The notes: generated from the sequence alone by a model not told the origin. A stretch of 64,000 nt of DNA from Euborellia annulipes (GCA_023213315.1 JAKCPI010003258.1:49725-113724); one strand, 5' to 3'. Shown: positions 44,341-53,805, numbered from the stretch's first letter. A program made the numbers and translations.

Positions 44341-44600
44341 GGTTAGGTTAGGTTTTCCGACTTCTGTTTGTGTTGTAAATAAAAAGAAAAGGAGAAATAA
44401 ATGAATGGCTTGTGTTGTTGTGTGTTGTTTGGTGATTTCCTCTTCTTCTCTCTCTCTCTCTGATTAATAAACATCTGGTGTGTGTGGTGGTGGACCCTTC
44501 TTCCTTGGCTGGTTGGCTGGCTGGCCTACCTAGCGGTTCGTTGCGCCTGCCAAGCCTGGCTGGCTTCACTCACTTCTCACCACCACTACACTACCACTCA
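44341..44600. other. GC-richer patch, possible 5' exon or promoter
   Basis: Contains GGTTAGGTTAGG, a CT microsatellite and TGGCTGGTTGGCTGGCTGGC. The composition differs from its surroundings and it lies upstream of the GAS2-like exon 1, so it could hold a 5' UTR or first exon of that gene. I see no convincing coding frame. Confidence 0.25.
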
Positions 44601-44667
44601 CAAATCGACGGGTTTTCATTTACTAAAAGCAATTTTGATTAAAAACAATTTGTTTTGATTATTTTGC

Positions 44668-44790
44668 AGCCCTCGGGGCTTGGTGTGGTTGATAGCCTGC
44701 TTACCCTCTATTCCAAGGGTCGCGAGTTCGGAACACAGACAGTCCGATGATTTAAATTAAATAAGAATGCCTGGACCCCAATAGATAATT
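44668..44790 (+). repeat. SINE family A fragment
   Basis: GGGGCTTGGTGTGGTTGATAG (A-box region), GGGTCGCGAGTTCGG (B box) and AATAAGAATGCCTGGACCCC; truncated after that. Confidence 0.7.
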
Positions 44791-44887
44791 ACAAAAGAGA
44801 TTATTGGGACATCGAGCTATAATTGTATTAATGACTTATTAAAAAATTATCGTAATTAATTTTTTTGTTATCAAGCAAATACAAAAA

Positions 44888-45374
44888 AATCTGGTGTGAC
44901 TGGCGCACAGCACACAACTTTCTCTTACCTTCGGTAATCGAAAGTTGTGTTCTGTGCTTGTCTCACCAGATTTTTTGTATCGACATATATTTAGTTCCCG
45001 ACAGTACGGAACATTTGAATTCAGATGTAAAATTTATAAGTGTGGGAAAATATTTATATTTTGTTACCATGGCAACCATTTCTCCTATCTTCCCTATGAA
45101 ATACAAGAGTAAAGTGGTCTTCAGAAGATTTCAATTGCAAAATGAGAATATACATTTTAAAGAGCATCTAAAAAATAATTGATTTTTAAATTTAAAAAAA
45201 AATCGTTGGAGCAAATTTTGAGAAAATCGAAAAAAACTGAAAAAGTACATCAGTAAAGTACTAGTACTCTTTGGCCGATTTTGATTAAAAGCTTATTTTT
45301 CCGGTCCCGGGAAATGTTTAACTTAAATATAAAATTTCAACCTCGTAGCTCAATTCCTTCATGCTTAAAATTGA

Positions 45375-45406
<32 letters not shown>

Positions 45407-45551
45407 ACCATGTCGCGAAAACCACTTTTTGGATTCAGGGGACCTCAAAACGTGAAGATCCATCAAAATTTCGACATCGAATTTTTGACATGAATCCAAT
45501 ACTTTCTCTCTCTATATATATTACATATATACATAGGTAAGAGAAAGTAAA
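44888..45551 (+). mobile_element. Hairpin-headed element with CA microsatellite, copy 2
   Basis: Head hairpin ATCTGGTGTGACTGGCGCAC ... CTTGTCTCACCAGAT; then GTTCCCGACAGTACGG, the AAGTACTAGTACTCTTTGGC block, an ACACACAC run at 45375-45402, CATGTCGCGAAAACCAC and end TAGGTAAGAGAAAGTAAAA. The 105-codon frame over its head is not a host gene; the same frame occurs in copy 1. Confidence 0.65.
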
Positions 45552-45852
45552 AACAATATGTCCCAATAATCTTTAATTTTTTTTTTATTTAAAAATGAAT
45601 TTATTGTTATTATTAATCACATATTAATCAAGAAATTTTTAAAATAAGCTTAGATGATTTATTTAAATTTCAACTGTCAAATTAGTTCAGCATTCTTGCA
45701 ATAGATGGCAGGCTAGTCTAACAGCTGATCCCGTAATAGCGTATATCTGGGCTATATTTATATATTTTTATGCTTTTATAAAAGATACATAATATATAAT
45801 AACATTTATTGTTAAAAGATCAATGAAAATCAGCCAAATGCATTAAATATTA

Positions 45853-46374
45853 CTAGCTATACTTCGGCGGGCTTCGCGTCTAGCCAGGGGGCTACGCCCC
45901 CTGGACCCCCAGCCGCTGGCTCGGGCCCGCCTGCGGCGGACTCTCGCCTTTCTTAAATATGAGAAACGGGCTGGCGTCTAGACGGGGGGGGGCTACGCCC
46001 CCCTGGACCCCCCAGCCGCTGGGGGCTTTTCTTAATTATAAAAAGAAAATTATTATTACTACGTATTCCAATCCAGTGCCTGCTTGAGGATTTGTTTACC
46101 TTCATAGAATACACAACTTCAAAGAATACTTGAATATTTCTCTATACATTTCCTATGGGAGAAATCGTAACTTTAAGAATTAATAACTCAAAAAGTTATA
46201 GGAATTTTGGGACCCGAGTATTTTTTTCCGGGACTCTCTATAACGTCCTCTATAAGACTGCAAAATTTCGTTTCAAAATTTCAATGGGAAGTTGGTCAAA
46301 CAGAGCGTGACAGACGGACAGACAGACAGACAGACAGACGGACAGACGGACACTCCGTAATTATTAAATATAGA
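45853..46374 (-). mobile_element. Non-autonomous Helitron, complete, with empty-site evidence
   Basis: Minus orientation: the plus strand starts CTAGCTATACTTCGGCGGG after host A and ends AAATATAGA before host T. It contains GTCTGTC microsatellite complements (46308-46342). The host sequence on either side joins to give AAATATTATTAGCTACC, exactly the uninterrupted sequence of the related palindromic element at about 25487-25503. Confidence 0.9.
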
Positions 46375-46495
46375 TTAGCTACCATTCTGACATCTCTTGA
46401 CAAATTTTTGAATTACTTGATTTTTTGGCCATGCTTTTTATGACACACTACGCCATCTTATCGGGAAAAATATGCGTAACACCTTCGCTCTTAAG

Positions 46496-47104
46496 TTTTT
46501 GACATCGCCCTTATTCTAGCCATTATCTAACTAGGTAAACGAGAAAAAAGCCCCATCACTTATTCAACTCTTAAAAACAAGAAATATTCTGTAGCTATAT
46601 GCAATTGATCCAAATAAAAATGTTCCTCTCCTATCGCATCCTATCAAAGAGCCTTATCAACTATAACTTTTCAAGATGATATAGCTAGCCAGAAGGGCAA
46701 TAAATCACCCAGCAGATAGATAGATAGAGTTGAGTCTAGAGGAGTCGATAAAATTTCCCGTCTGTCCGACTAATAAATTGATTGTTTTTTACTATTTTCC
46801 CTGTCAACTCGATAACATCTATCAAACTCGCCCAAGTTCATGGCCAGTAGCCAAATTATTACTTTATTAAGAGAGAAACATGTTCATTTTATTTTTTTTG
46901 ACTAAGGCTCCGCCCATACTAATTGGCAGGCGATTTTAATTATAACTAGCTGCATAGCCCACCTTCGAATAATTAAATTTTATTTTATTTAATAACAAAT
47001 TTTTTTTTCTAAACACCCCTTAAATTTCTAAAAAAAGAAACCATACAAGGAAAAAAATATTGATGAAAATCCGCCATTTAGGTAGTTTCGTAGTGAATGA
47101 GTTA
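46496..47104. other. Non-coding stretch
   Basis: No gene. A GATA run (about 46715-46727) and, near 46947, ACTAGCTGCATAGCCCACC, possibly a decayed Helitron 3' end. Confidence 0.45.
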
Positions 47105-47119
47105 TAAAGAAAAAGAGAA

Positions 47120-47230
47120 TTTTTTTTTTTAACACTCACACTTTTTTCCCATTCACACTCACAGTCTTTTCGGCAACTTAGGCCTTATAAGACTTTGACG
47201 ATAACCGTTGTAATGAATATATCTATTATG
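47120..47230 (-). repeat. SINE family A 3' fragment, minus strand
   Basis: AACACTCACACTTTTTTCCC, then CTTTTCGGCAACTTAGGCCT, the complement of the shared SINE motif and tail. Confidence 0.7.
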
Positions 47231-47488
47231 TAGCTTTTATGGTCAAGTAGCATGCGCGAAAAAGGGCAATTTTTCGATATTTTTTTTGCCTAAAAAATTA
47301 GGTTTTTCGAGAAAACAAATTGATTTTGGAGTTAATTACTCAGGATTTTTTTATTTATTCTATTAGAGTTTTTCTTCCTGCAGAAATTGACATCACATTT
47401 AGTCTGATCTGATTGGCCGTTCGGAATCTACAGGGGTTTAAACTTTCAAATTTGAATTTACCGCAACGCGGCAAAATGAAATGATAGG

Positions 47489-47758
47489 CAGTGGCGTAGC
47501 GAGCTTAACTCGCGCCCGGGGTACAATACCGTTTTAGCGCCCCCCCCCATTCGAAAACCATATAATATTTTATGTAAAATATACAAAATTATTATATTAA
47601 CACTGGCACTAAATTTAAAATATATTTTCCAGAAATCAATTATAATAAAAATAAAATTTATCCAGCAATTTTTTTGTTTTGCGGACCATTTGGCGCCCCT
47701 TTCTGAGTAGCGCCCGGGGCATGATGACCCCCCTTGCACCCCCCTCGCTACGCCACTG
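47489..47758. mobile_element. hAT MITE, 8-bp duplication ATGATAGG
   Basis: Ends CAGTGGCGTAGCGAGC and GCTACGCCACTG; direct repeats ATGATAGG at 47481-47488 and 47759-47766. The copy at 51.7 kb shows one ATGATAGG complement, an empty site. Confidence 0.9.
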
Positions 47759-47833
47759 ATGATAGGAAAAAAAAATTAATGGTGAAATCTTTAGCTGAAA
47801 AATCATTCTTTCTAACCGTATATTCATCATATT

Positions 47834-48032
47834 CATGGGCGTAACTAGAGGATTTGGCTGGAGGAGGGCAAGGGACCAGCCATCCTCGCTGGGGGGGGGG
47901 GAAGCATGGGACCAGAAATTCTCCGGGGGGCCTGAAAAGCCCCATATTTTCTCAATTTTTCTTGGGGCAGGGAGCTTTCTGGGGGGGGGGGGGGGGGGCA
48001 GGCCCCACCGGCACCCCCTAGTTACGCCCATG
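47834..48032. mobile_element. hAT MITE, 8-bp duplication ATCATATT
   Basis: Ends CATGGGCGTAACTAG and CTAGTTACGCCCATG; direct repeats ATCATATT at 47826-47833 and 48033-48040. Same end type as 11046-11297. The proline/glycine-rich frames across it come from homopolymers. Confidence 0.9.
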
Positions 48033-48079
48033 ATCATATTTATACCTCTTAAGACAGAGGAGATATTCAAGTCGCTGTT

Positions 48080-48200
48080 TAAGGTTTTTATTACAGCATC
48101 TAAAGTATTTAGTCAAATGAAATAAATTTTTCACGCTTGGGACGGGAACCGGGACCCTAGGTAATATCTTTTTTCTGAGCCACGGGTCACGGGCGAACAA
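48080..48200 (-). repeat. SINE family B 5' portion, minus strand
   Basis: AGTCAAATGAAATAAATTTT, CACGCTTGGGACGGGAACC and CTGAGCCACGGGTCACGGGC match the head of the 30512 copy. Confidence 0.65.
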
Positions 48201-48750
48201 TTATTTAAAATAGTATTTATGGTTTATGACATTGTAGTCCTAATATTCATTATATTCTTCCAAAAAAAAGAAATAAAGTTAATTAATGTCTCCAAATTAT
48301 CAAATGTCTCCAGGTTAATTATAAATGATAATGATGATTATAATGACATGGATAACTGAAATATGTCCCAGAGAATGCACACCGAGGGCCCCGCCTCAAA
48401 ATGCTATGCTTTTTAAAAGCTAACGGGCGGGCGACTAACTAAATGCAAGAAGCCCTCTCTCATTAATTGCCATCAGAAGTTGACTATTTCTAATCTAATT
48501 GCTTGCCACGAGCGACGAGCGATGTCAATCAATCTCTCGATAATCTCTTTTTTATTGTTTCTTTTCGAAACATCTGCCCCATGGTGATTCAACTCTCTAA
48601 AAAAAAAAAAATATTCTTCCATTATTTATAATAATTATAATTCACCTTGAAATATTCTCTGGTTTTTTTATATTTTACTTATCGAAAGTGCTTTAAACCC
48701 GTTTTGAGACTCCCCAAATTCTAAATTATCATTTTTAGCGAATATTTCTT
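48201..48750. other. Non-coding stretch
   Basis: No gene or repeat recognised; AT-rich with short GC patches near 48390. Confidence 0.45.
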
Positions 48751-48754
48751 GTGT

Positions 48755-48895
48755 AAAGTCGGCGCTACAAGTGCCTGATTTGCTCGAGAGTGGATTCTTT
48801 AGCTTAGACAACCAAAATGGTATTTATTTTTAAAAATATTTGTTTAGTTGACTAAGCTCAAGGCTCTACTCTCGTAATACCGACTGTACTCAAAA
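48755..48895. mobile_element. Foldback element (GCTCGAGAGT family), copy 1
   Basis: TGCTCGAGAGTGGATTCTTT then AGCTTAGACAACCAAA at left; TAGTTGACTAAGCTC and CTCTACTCTCG at right. Related to the arms at 58570 and 59548. No hammerhead-like core. Confidence 0.7.
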
Positions 48896-49064
48896 TAATA
48901 GCGAAACCTTCAAATGAAATTTTAATATATACTACTTCTGAAGCAGAGGTGCATTCCCCGGTGACGGGGATCCTGTAGGAAGGGAGTTTTTAAGGGATTC
49001 CCTTTTTTAAGGTCTTTTTTCGGCATCTAGGGCCAATTAGAACCAGTCTCTATTTATAGTAGAA

Positions 49065-49465
49065 AATAAAAGTTCGAGCAGCTATGTTAATTTCTTTTTT
49101 AGAACCCCAGCGACGTTTCGGTCGACTATGCGACCATCTTCATGGCTAGAGTTCAGTCAACAGAAAAACCTCTTAAGTTCTTTGACGGACATTTCATAAA
49201 ATACATTACGATCTATCATATATAATGCATTCAGCGCCAAAGTCAATATGCTGAATGCATTATATATGATAGATCGTAATGTATTTTATGAAATGTCTGT
49301 CAAAGAACTTAAGAGGTTTTTCTGTTGACTGAACTCTAGCCATGAAGATGGTCGCATGAGTCGACCGAAACGTCGCTGTGGGTTCTCAAATAAAGAAATT
49401 ATCATAGCTGCTCGACCTTTATTTTCTACTACATATTGATTCAGCTATTCGCCTCGCTAACAGTC
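49065..49465. mobile_element. Foldback element with variant hammerhead-like arms, copy 2
   Basis: Centre AATGCATTATATATGATAGA palindrome; arms AAGAACTTAAGAGGTTTTTC and complement; outer AGCAGCTATG and CATAGCTGCT. Core ATGAAGA, hairpin GGTCGC/GTCGACC, GAAACGTCGC. The arms match almost perfectly, so it is young. Confidence 0.85.
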
Positions 49466-49602
49466 TCTATTTATTTCGCAATTCTCAATTGGAAGATTAC
49501 TCCTTAATAGATAGCAGGTTCTTAAAGCAATATTTCAATAAAAAACATAAATATTTTTTTATTTTCAGGATTTTTATTATTTGATGACTGTGTGTGCACA
49601 TA

Positions 49603-50889
49603 CCAGGGGTGTGCCTATGAAACCGCCTTTACTTTGAAAAATCCTGGCGGCCAGTTTTGGTACTATACAGTCTAGTTATTGAGTTTGTTTGTTTGGTTTA
49701 TGTCTGTTCTAAGTTTCGAACTCAAAAAAATTCCAATTTCATACTCCCAACATTTTTTTTTCACCACGTCAAACATGTCAACCTTTGTTCCTCAACAAAG
49801 TGATTTGCGGACGGCGTTGATTTTTTGCTATCATTTGAAAAAAACGGCCGCGGAGTCTCATCGAATGCTTGTAGAAGCTTTTGGCGACTATGCTCTTGGT
49901 GAAACACAGTGCAAAGAATGGTTCAAAAAATTCAAGAGGGGAGATTTTGACATTAAGAACGAAGCACGTGGCCGACCGCCCAAAAAGTTTGATGACACCG
50001 ATTTGCAAGAATTGTTGAATGAAGATTCAACTCAAACACAACAACAATTGGCAGAACAGTTAAACGTGACTCGGGAAACTATTTCCAAGCGTCTGAAAGC
50101 TATGGGGAAGATCCAGAAGATCGGGAAATGGGTTCCACATGAACTGAACGAAAGGCAGCAAGAGAACCGAAAAACCACTTGTGAGATGCTGCTCGCCAGA
50201 TACAAAAGAAAGTCATTTCTTCATCGAATTGTTACTGGAGATGAAAAATGGATCTTTTTTGAAAATCCTAAGCGTCGAGCATCATGGGTATCTCCAGGTG
50301 AGCCATCAACATCGACTCCAAGACCAAATCGATATGGACGAAAGACAATGCTTTGTGTTTGGTGGGATCAGAAGGGAATTATCTATTACGAACTCCTGAA
50401 ACCTGGCGAAACTGTCAATACGGAACGTTATCAACAGCAAATGGTGAAATTGAACCAGGCTATACGCCAAAGAAGACCAGAATATCAAAAAAGGCAGCAC
50501 AAAGTCATCTTGTTGCACGACAACGCTCCGTCACACGCTGCAAAACGAACCAAAGAAACCATTGAAACGTTTGGGTGGGAAATTCTCACACATGCGGCTT
50601 ATTCCCCAGACTTGGCCCCAACGGACTATCACTTGTTTTCATCTTTGGGTCACGCTTTGAGGGAGCAGCAGTTCACAGATTACGAAAATGTTGCCAAATG
50701 GCTCGATGAATGGTTTGCCTCGAAAGAAGACGAGTTTTTTTGGAGAGGGATTCATAAGCTCCCTGAAAGATGGGAGAATTGTATTGCTAACGAAGGAAAT
50801 TACTTTGAATAAAATATCTTTTTTCACTTTTATAAAATATGTGTTTATGTGCGCACCTCTAAAGGTCGGTTTCATAGGCACACCCCTGG
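49603..50889 (+). mobile_element. Mariner element, mauritiana type, apparently intact
   Basis: 1287 bp with terminal inverted repeats CCAGGGGTGTGCCTATGAAA (left, continuing CCGCCTTTA) and the same sequence inverse at the right (one base different in length). TA target duplications are at 49601-49602 and 50890-50891. The length is close to the canonical 1.28-1.3 kb. It encodes one uninterrupted 345-aa transposase. Confidence 0.95.
49775..50812 (+). CDS. Mariner transposase (DD34D), full length
   Basis: Cut-and-paste transposase acting on the flanking inverted repeats. From the methionine at 49775 it has 345 residues, the usual length for Mos1-like proteins; 32 upstream in-frame codons are probably leader. 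An N-terminal helix-turn-helix region covers about residues 1-112, the WVPHEL linker motif is at 120-124, and YSPDLAP at 276-282. The catalytic aspartates are D156 (GDEKWIF), D249 (HDNAPSH) and D284 (APTDYH), with 34 residues between the last two. There are no frameshifts or stops. The sequence is strikingly similar to Drosophila Mos1 as I remember it, especially in RYKRKSFLHRIVTGDEKWIF and KPGETVNT. This intactness, alongside a fully decayed mariner at 12275, suggests recent arrival. Confidence 0.96.
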   Translation: MSTFVPQQSDLRTALIFCYHLKKTAAESHRMLVEAFGDYALGETQCKEWFKKFKRGDFDIKNEARGRPPKKFDDTDLQELLNEDSTQTQQQLAEQLNVTRETISKRLKAMGKIQKIGKWVPHELNERQQENRKTTCEMLLARYKRKSFLHRIVTGDEKWIFFENPKRRASWVSPGEPSTSTPRPNRYGRKTMLCVWWDQKGIIYYELLKPGETVNTERYQQQMVKLNQAIRQRRPEYQKRQHKVILLHDNAPSHAAKRTKETIETFGWEILTHAAYSPDLAPTDYHLFSSLGHALREQQFTDYENVAKWLDEWFASKEDEFFWRGIHKLPERWENCIANEGNYFE

Positions 50890-51002
50890 TATAACCAGAT
50901 TCGTCACCAAATGACCATCATCAGATCTAACATGTTGTTTTTTGCAGATCTGATGATGGTCATTTGAGTGACCGAAACTGGTGGTATATATGTGCACACA
51001 CA

Positions 51003-51371
51003 CATAGGCGCCGGAATGGGGGGGCAAGGGTACATTGCCCCCTGGCATCCTATAGGGGGGACAGAGGGGGGCAAATTTCTTCTTTTATTTCATTTATTTT
51101 TAAAATGATATATTTTTACTTTTGAAAATAAAATTTTCTAAATTAAAAAAATTAAAAGAGTAAGAAATTCATTTTTTTCAAATTTTTTCCAAAAATTTTT
51201 GATAAAATCACTAGAAAATTTTTTTTAATTTTAATTTTATTAAAATTGTGATTTTATTTAAAATTTTATAGTAATTTGTTTTTGTTTTATACTATTTGAT
51301 CATATTAAATTATTTTAATTTTCTAAAAAAATTTTTTGCCCCCCCGATTCAAATTCGTTCCGGCGCCCCTG
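51003..51371. mobile_element. hAT-type MITE, 8-bp duplication CACACACA
   Basis: Ends CATAGGCGCCGGAATGG and CGTTCCGGCGCCCCTG; flanking CACACACA at 50995-51002 and 51372-51379. The duplication lies in a CA-rich arm so its exact extent is less certain. Confidence 0.7.
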
Positions 51372-51589
51372 CACACACAGTCATCAAATAATAAAAATCC
51401 TGAAAAAAAAAATATATATGTTTTTTATTGAAATATTGCTTTAAGAACCAACATTTTTCAAATTGAAATGTCTAAAATATTACATCTTCTCCGCATGTCC
51501 TAGAGACAATTTTGACATGACAACAACGTCTTACGATGCATGTTTATTAGTGGCCGGGTAGGGAGGCATGCACGAAAAAATTGAGCGAC

Positions 51590-51770
51590 TTGAATAACTC
51601 CTCTGTTTTAGGAGGTATAATTATGATGAATAGATAATTATGTTAGAAATAATGATTCTTCAGCTAAAAATTTCTTTTTTCCTATCATTTCATTTTGCCG
51701 CGTTGCGGTAAATTCAAATTTGAAAGTTTAAACCCCTGTAGATTCCGAACGGCTAATCACATAAGACTAA
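51590..51770. repeat. Uninterrupted inverse copy of the 47.4-48.1 kb repeat
   Basis: CTCCTCTGTTTTAGGAGGTA, CAGCTAAAAATTTC, TTCCTATCATTTCATTTTGC and CCGCGTTGCGGTAAATTC give the empty-site state for both MITEs at 47489 and 47834. Confidence 0.75.
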
Positions 51771-52325
51771 TAGAAATAGCTTTCTTTAAATATCCTATTT
51801 CTTTTTATTCCAAAAAATTTATGAGAGTCTCTTGAGTGTAATACCGGTATATATTTTCGATGCTTTTTATAAAGACTTTTGGGGAGTAAGCAGCGTGGGA
51901 ACAGAATTATGAAAAAGGGCAGGCAGGCAGCCATTAGAAGGAACTCCAAGGGCTCTCTCGCTCTCTCTCTCTTCAGATAAGGGATACTCATTTTTTTTCT
52001 AACGAGCATGATCCCTTAGCCTGTGGTCCTCATTCAATGGAGAAACTTGAAATAAATTCATGTCACATTTCGATGGATGGGTGGTCTTGAAAACCAGCAA
52101 TAAAGAAAATCAAATGATCGAATATATCTTATTTAAATCAACTTTGTGATTAGACTAGGGGTATGTGAGATATTGGTGTGACTAATTACAATTCACTCTG
52201 ATTTAAAATTATCCGGAAGGAGGGTCAGAAGAAAAGTAGCACCCCAGAGAGGTAGGTGAGTCATAAAAAAGGGAAGGGCTTGAACTTATAAGAGATATTT
52301 TGAATTCCTAGTCAATAAAAGACTT
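51771..52325. other. Non-coding stretch
   Basis: CT microsatellite at about 51957-51971; no gene recognised. Confidence 0.45.
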
Positions 52326-52567
52326 GCTCAGGGGCCCACATCTTGTGGGTACGTGGATGGCGACCACGAGCTACCCGAGCTGGGACAGGCAGTCCTTCAG
52401 TTCTTTAAATGTCTGTCTCTTCCTTCCTCTTTTCAACAGGCGTCAGACCGTGCGACGGGCCGGCCTGTCCGATTTCTTCCGGTCGCAAAAAAGGCATGAT
52501 AGAGCAGAAGGGAAAAGTGAGGTCCGCCGACCCCGCATCGCGGGAATAAAGACAAAGACAGAAGAAG
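52326..52567 (+). repeat. Short retroposon (GCTCAGGGGC head, GAAGAAG tail), copy 2
   Basis: GCTCAGGGGCCCACATCTTG, GGCGACCACGAGCTACCCG, TTCAACAGGCGTCAGACCGT and a CGACCCCGCATCGCGGG tail; highly similar to 36433-36670. The frame across it is not a host gene. Confidence 0.75.
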
Positions 52568-52605
52568 GGTCAATAATAGAGACTGTTTAGAACTAAAATT
52601 CTTTT

Positions 52606-53067
52606 ACACCAGAAAGCAGGAGGTTTACTTGGCGTGTAAGTTGCAGATGGAGATGCAAAATAAATAAATAAATAAAATTTATTTTCAGGATTTTTTATTA
52701 GTGACGACCAACCGCAGTGAATTGGTTTCGGTTAACAAAAGTAACCATCATCAGGTCTGAAATTTACAAAATTAATTGAAAAAATGCGGAAGGGCATCCA
52801 AAAACATCAGTCAATAAAAGATATTCAAAATAATAGTAGTAATATTTTGAATATCTTTTATTGACTGATGTTTTGGATGTCCTTCCGCATTTTTTCAATT
52901 AATTTTGTAAATTTCAGACCTGATGATGGTTACTTTTGTTAACCGAAACCAATTCACTGCGGTTGGTCGTCACTAATAAAAATCCTGAAAATAAATTTTA
53001 TTTATTTATTTATTTTGCATCTCCATCTGCAACTTACACGCCAAGTAAACCTCCTGCTTTCTGGTGT
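52606..53067. mobile_element. Nearly perfect 462-bp palindromic foldback
   Basis: ACACCAGAAAGCAGGAGG at the left end is matched by CCTCCTGCTTTCTGGTGT at the right. The arms of about 220 bp are almost identical in inverse, with a loop of about 15 bp near 52833. Each arm has CTGATGA (plus copy 52920-52926), a GGTTA/TAACC hairpin and GAAAC, but GUC is replaced (CCAA). The ends share ATAAAAATCCTGAAAATAAA with the foldback at 49510. Confidence 0.9.
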
Positions 53068-53089
53068 TGATAATTTCTTGGCCTGTTTC

Positions 53090-53290
53090 GTTTGTTAAAA
53101 TTCTTTTATTTACATCGTGTCGACGTTTTGGGGCCAGCACAAGGGTTGTAAAAAAAAAAATATTTATTTCCTTGTATGTAAATTTTAATTTCACAAAAGG
53201 AAAGAAATAAAAAGTTTTTTAAATACCCTTGTTCTGAAGATAGGTCACGTTTAATCCACGAAACGTCCAAACGGTTTAAATAAAAGACAA
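53090..53290. mobile_element. Foldback element, degraded arms
   Basis: GTCGACGTTTTGGGGCC at left, CTGAAGATAGGTCACG and ACGAAACGTCC at right, with TTTTATTTACA and TAAATAAAAGAC outside. Confidence 0.5.
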
Positions 53291-53489
53291 AGGTCCAGAG
53301 ATGCTTCCTCTGGGCTCTTAATTGTGCTGAATATGCCCCGTTTTCGGCCTCAAAGGAGGCATCTCTGGCCCTTCCAAGGGTATATAACTTTCATTTTAGG
53401 GCTAGAATGTCAGTTTTCATCGCAAGTGACATCTCGTTATCTAACAATATGGTCGCTTTATAACATAATTAACATAATTTGATGACAAA

Positions 53490-53640
53490 CTAAAAATTAC
53501 TAGTACTTTACTGATGTACTTTTTCAGTTTTTTTCGATTTTTTTTTTTCAAAATTCGCTCTAACGATTTTGAATAAAATTCCAAAATCAATTATTTTTTA
53601 GATATATGCTCTTTAAAATGTATATTCTCATTTTGCTCTC
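53490..53640. repeat. Fragment of hairpin-headed element, inverse
   Basis: ACTAGTACTTTACTGATGTA and AAAATCAATTATTTTTTAGA match the middle of the element at 29823; both ends are missing. Confidence 0.6.
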
Positions 53641-53645
53641 AAAAT

Positions 53646-53805
53646 TGCCATTTGGATACCAAATGGCTTAAATAGAAATACCTGGACCCCCAATAGATAT
53701 ATTAAACATACGAGTATCGTTTAAAGTCTTAGATGGGCTGAGTTGCCGAAAAGACTGTGTGAATGTGTGTGTGAGTGGAAAAAAGTGTGAATGTTTAAAA
53801 AAAAA
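53646..53805 (+). repeat. SINE family A, 5'-truncated
   Basis: CCATTTGGATACCAAATGGC, TGGGCTGAGTTGCCGAAAAG and a GTGTGTGTGAGTGG tail with poly-A. Confidence 0.7.

Larger units (their letters stand above)
41690..46495. mobile_element. Large palindromic element, expanded copy with nested insertions
   Basis: The left arm (41690-42200) starts GCGGAATAGGACCGAAG and has AAGATGGCGTAGTGTGTCAT. The right arm (45555-46495, broken) ends with the complement ATGACACACTACGCCATCTT. The arms equal those of the compact copy at 24655. Between and within them lie a foldback (42905), a retroposon (43280), a SINE fragment, a hairpin-headed element (44888) and a Helitron (45853). I infer one element expanded by insertions; two adjacent broken copies are an alternative. 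Confidence 0.55.
47400..48065. repeat. Interspersed repeat carrying two hAT MITEs
   Basis: GGCCGTTCGGAATCTACAGG, ACCGCAACGCGGCAAAATG, GCTGAAAAATCATTCTTTC and ACCTCTTAAGACAGAGGAG continue across two insertions. The uninterrupted inverse copy is at about 51590-51770. Confidence 0.75.
49510..51460. mobile_element. Foldback element opened by a mariner and a hAT MITE
   Basis: Outer arms AAAGCAATATTTCAATAAAA (about 49529) and its complement (about 51418), then AGGATTTTTATTATTTGATG and complement at 51385. The centre is CTGATGATGGTCA with the inverse TGACCATCATCAGATC at about 50911-50976. The mariner at 49603 split the left arm, and a hAT MITE at 51003 split the right arm. Confidence 0.75.

Noticed and set aside
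44341..44360. Arthropod telomere repeat (TTAGG)n
   Set aside because: Only two units are present; far too short for an interstitial telomere tract.
44865..45182. 105-codon frame, repeated at 30208-30531 on the other strand
   Set aside because: Both lie in the same hairpin-headed repeat, including its palindromic head; conservation is due to repeat copying, not a protein family.
47636..48070. Overlapping frames of 96 and 144 codons rich in proline and glycine
   Set aside because: They come from poly-G/poly-C runs of two hAT MITEs with defined target duplications, not a host gene.
49679..49774. In-frame 32-codon extension before the mariner transposase
   Set aside because: The methionine at 49775 gives the usual 345 residues and a Mos1-like start; the extension lies in the element's leader and is not conserved in the family as I know it.
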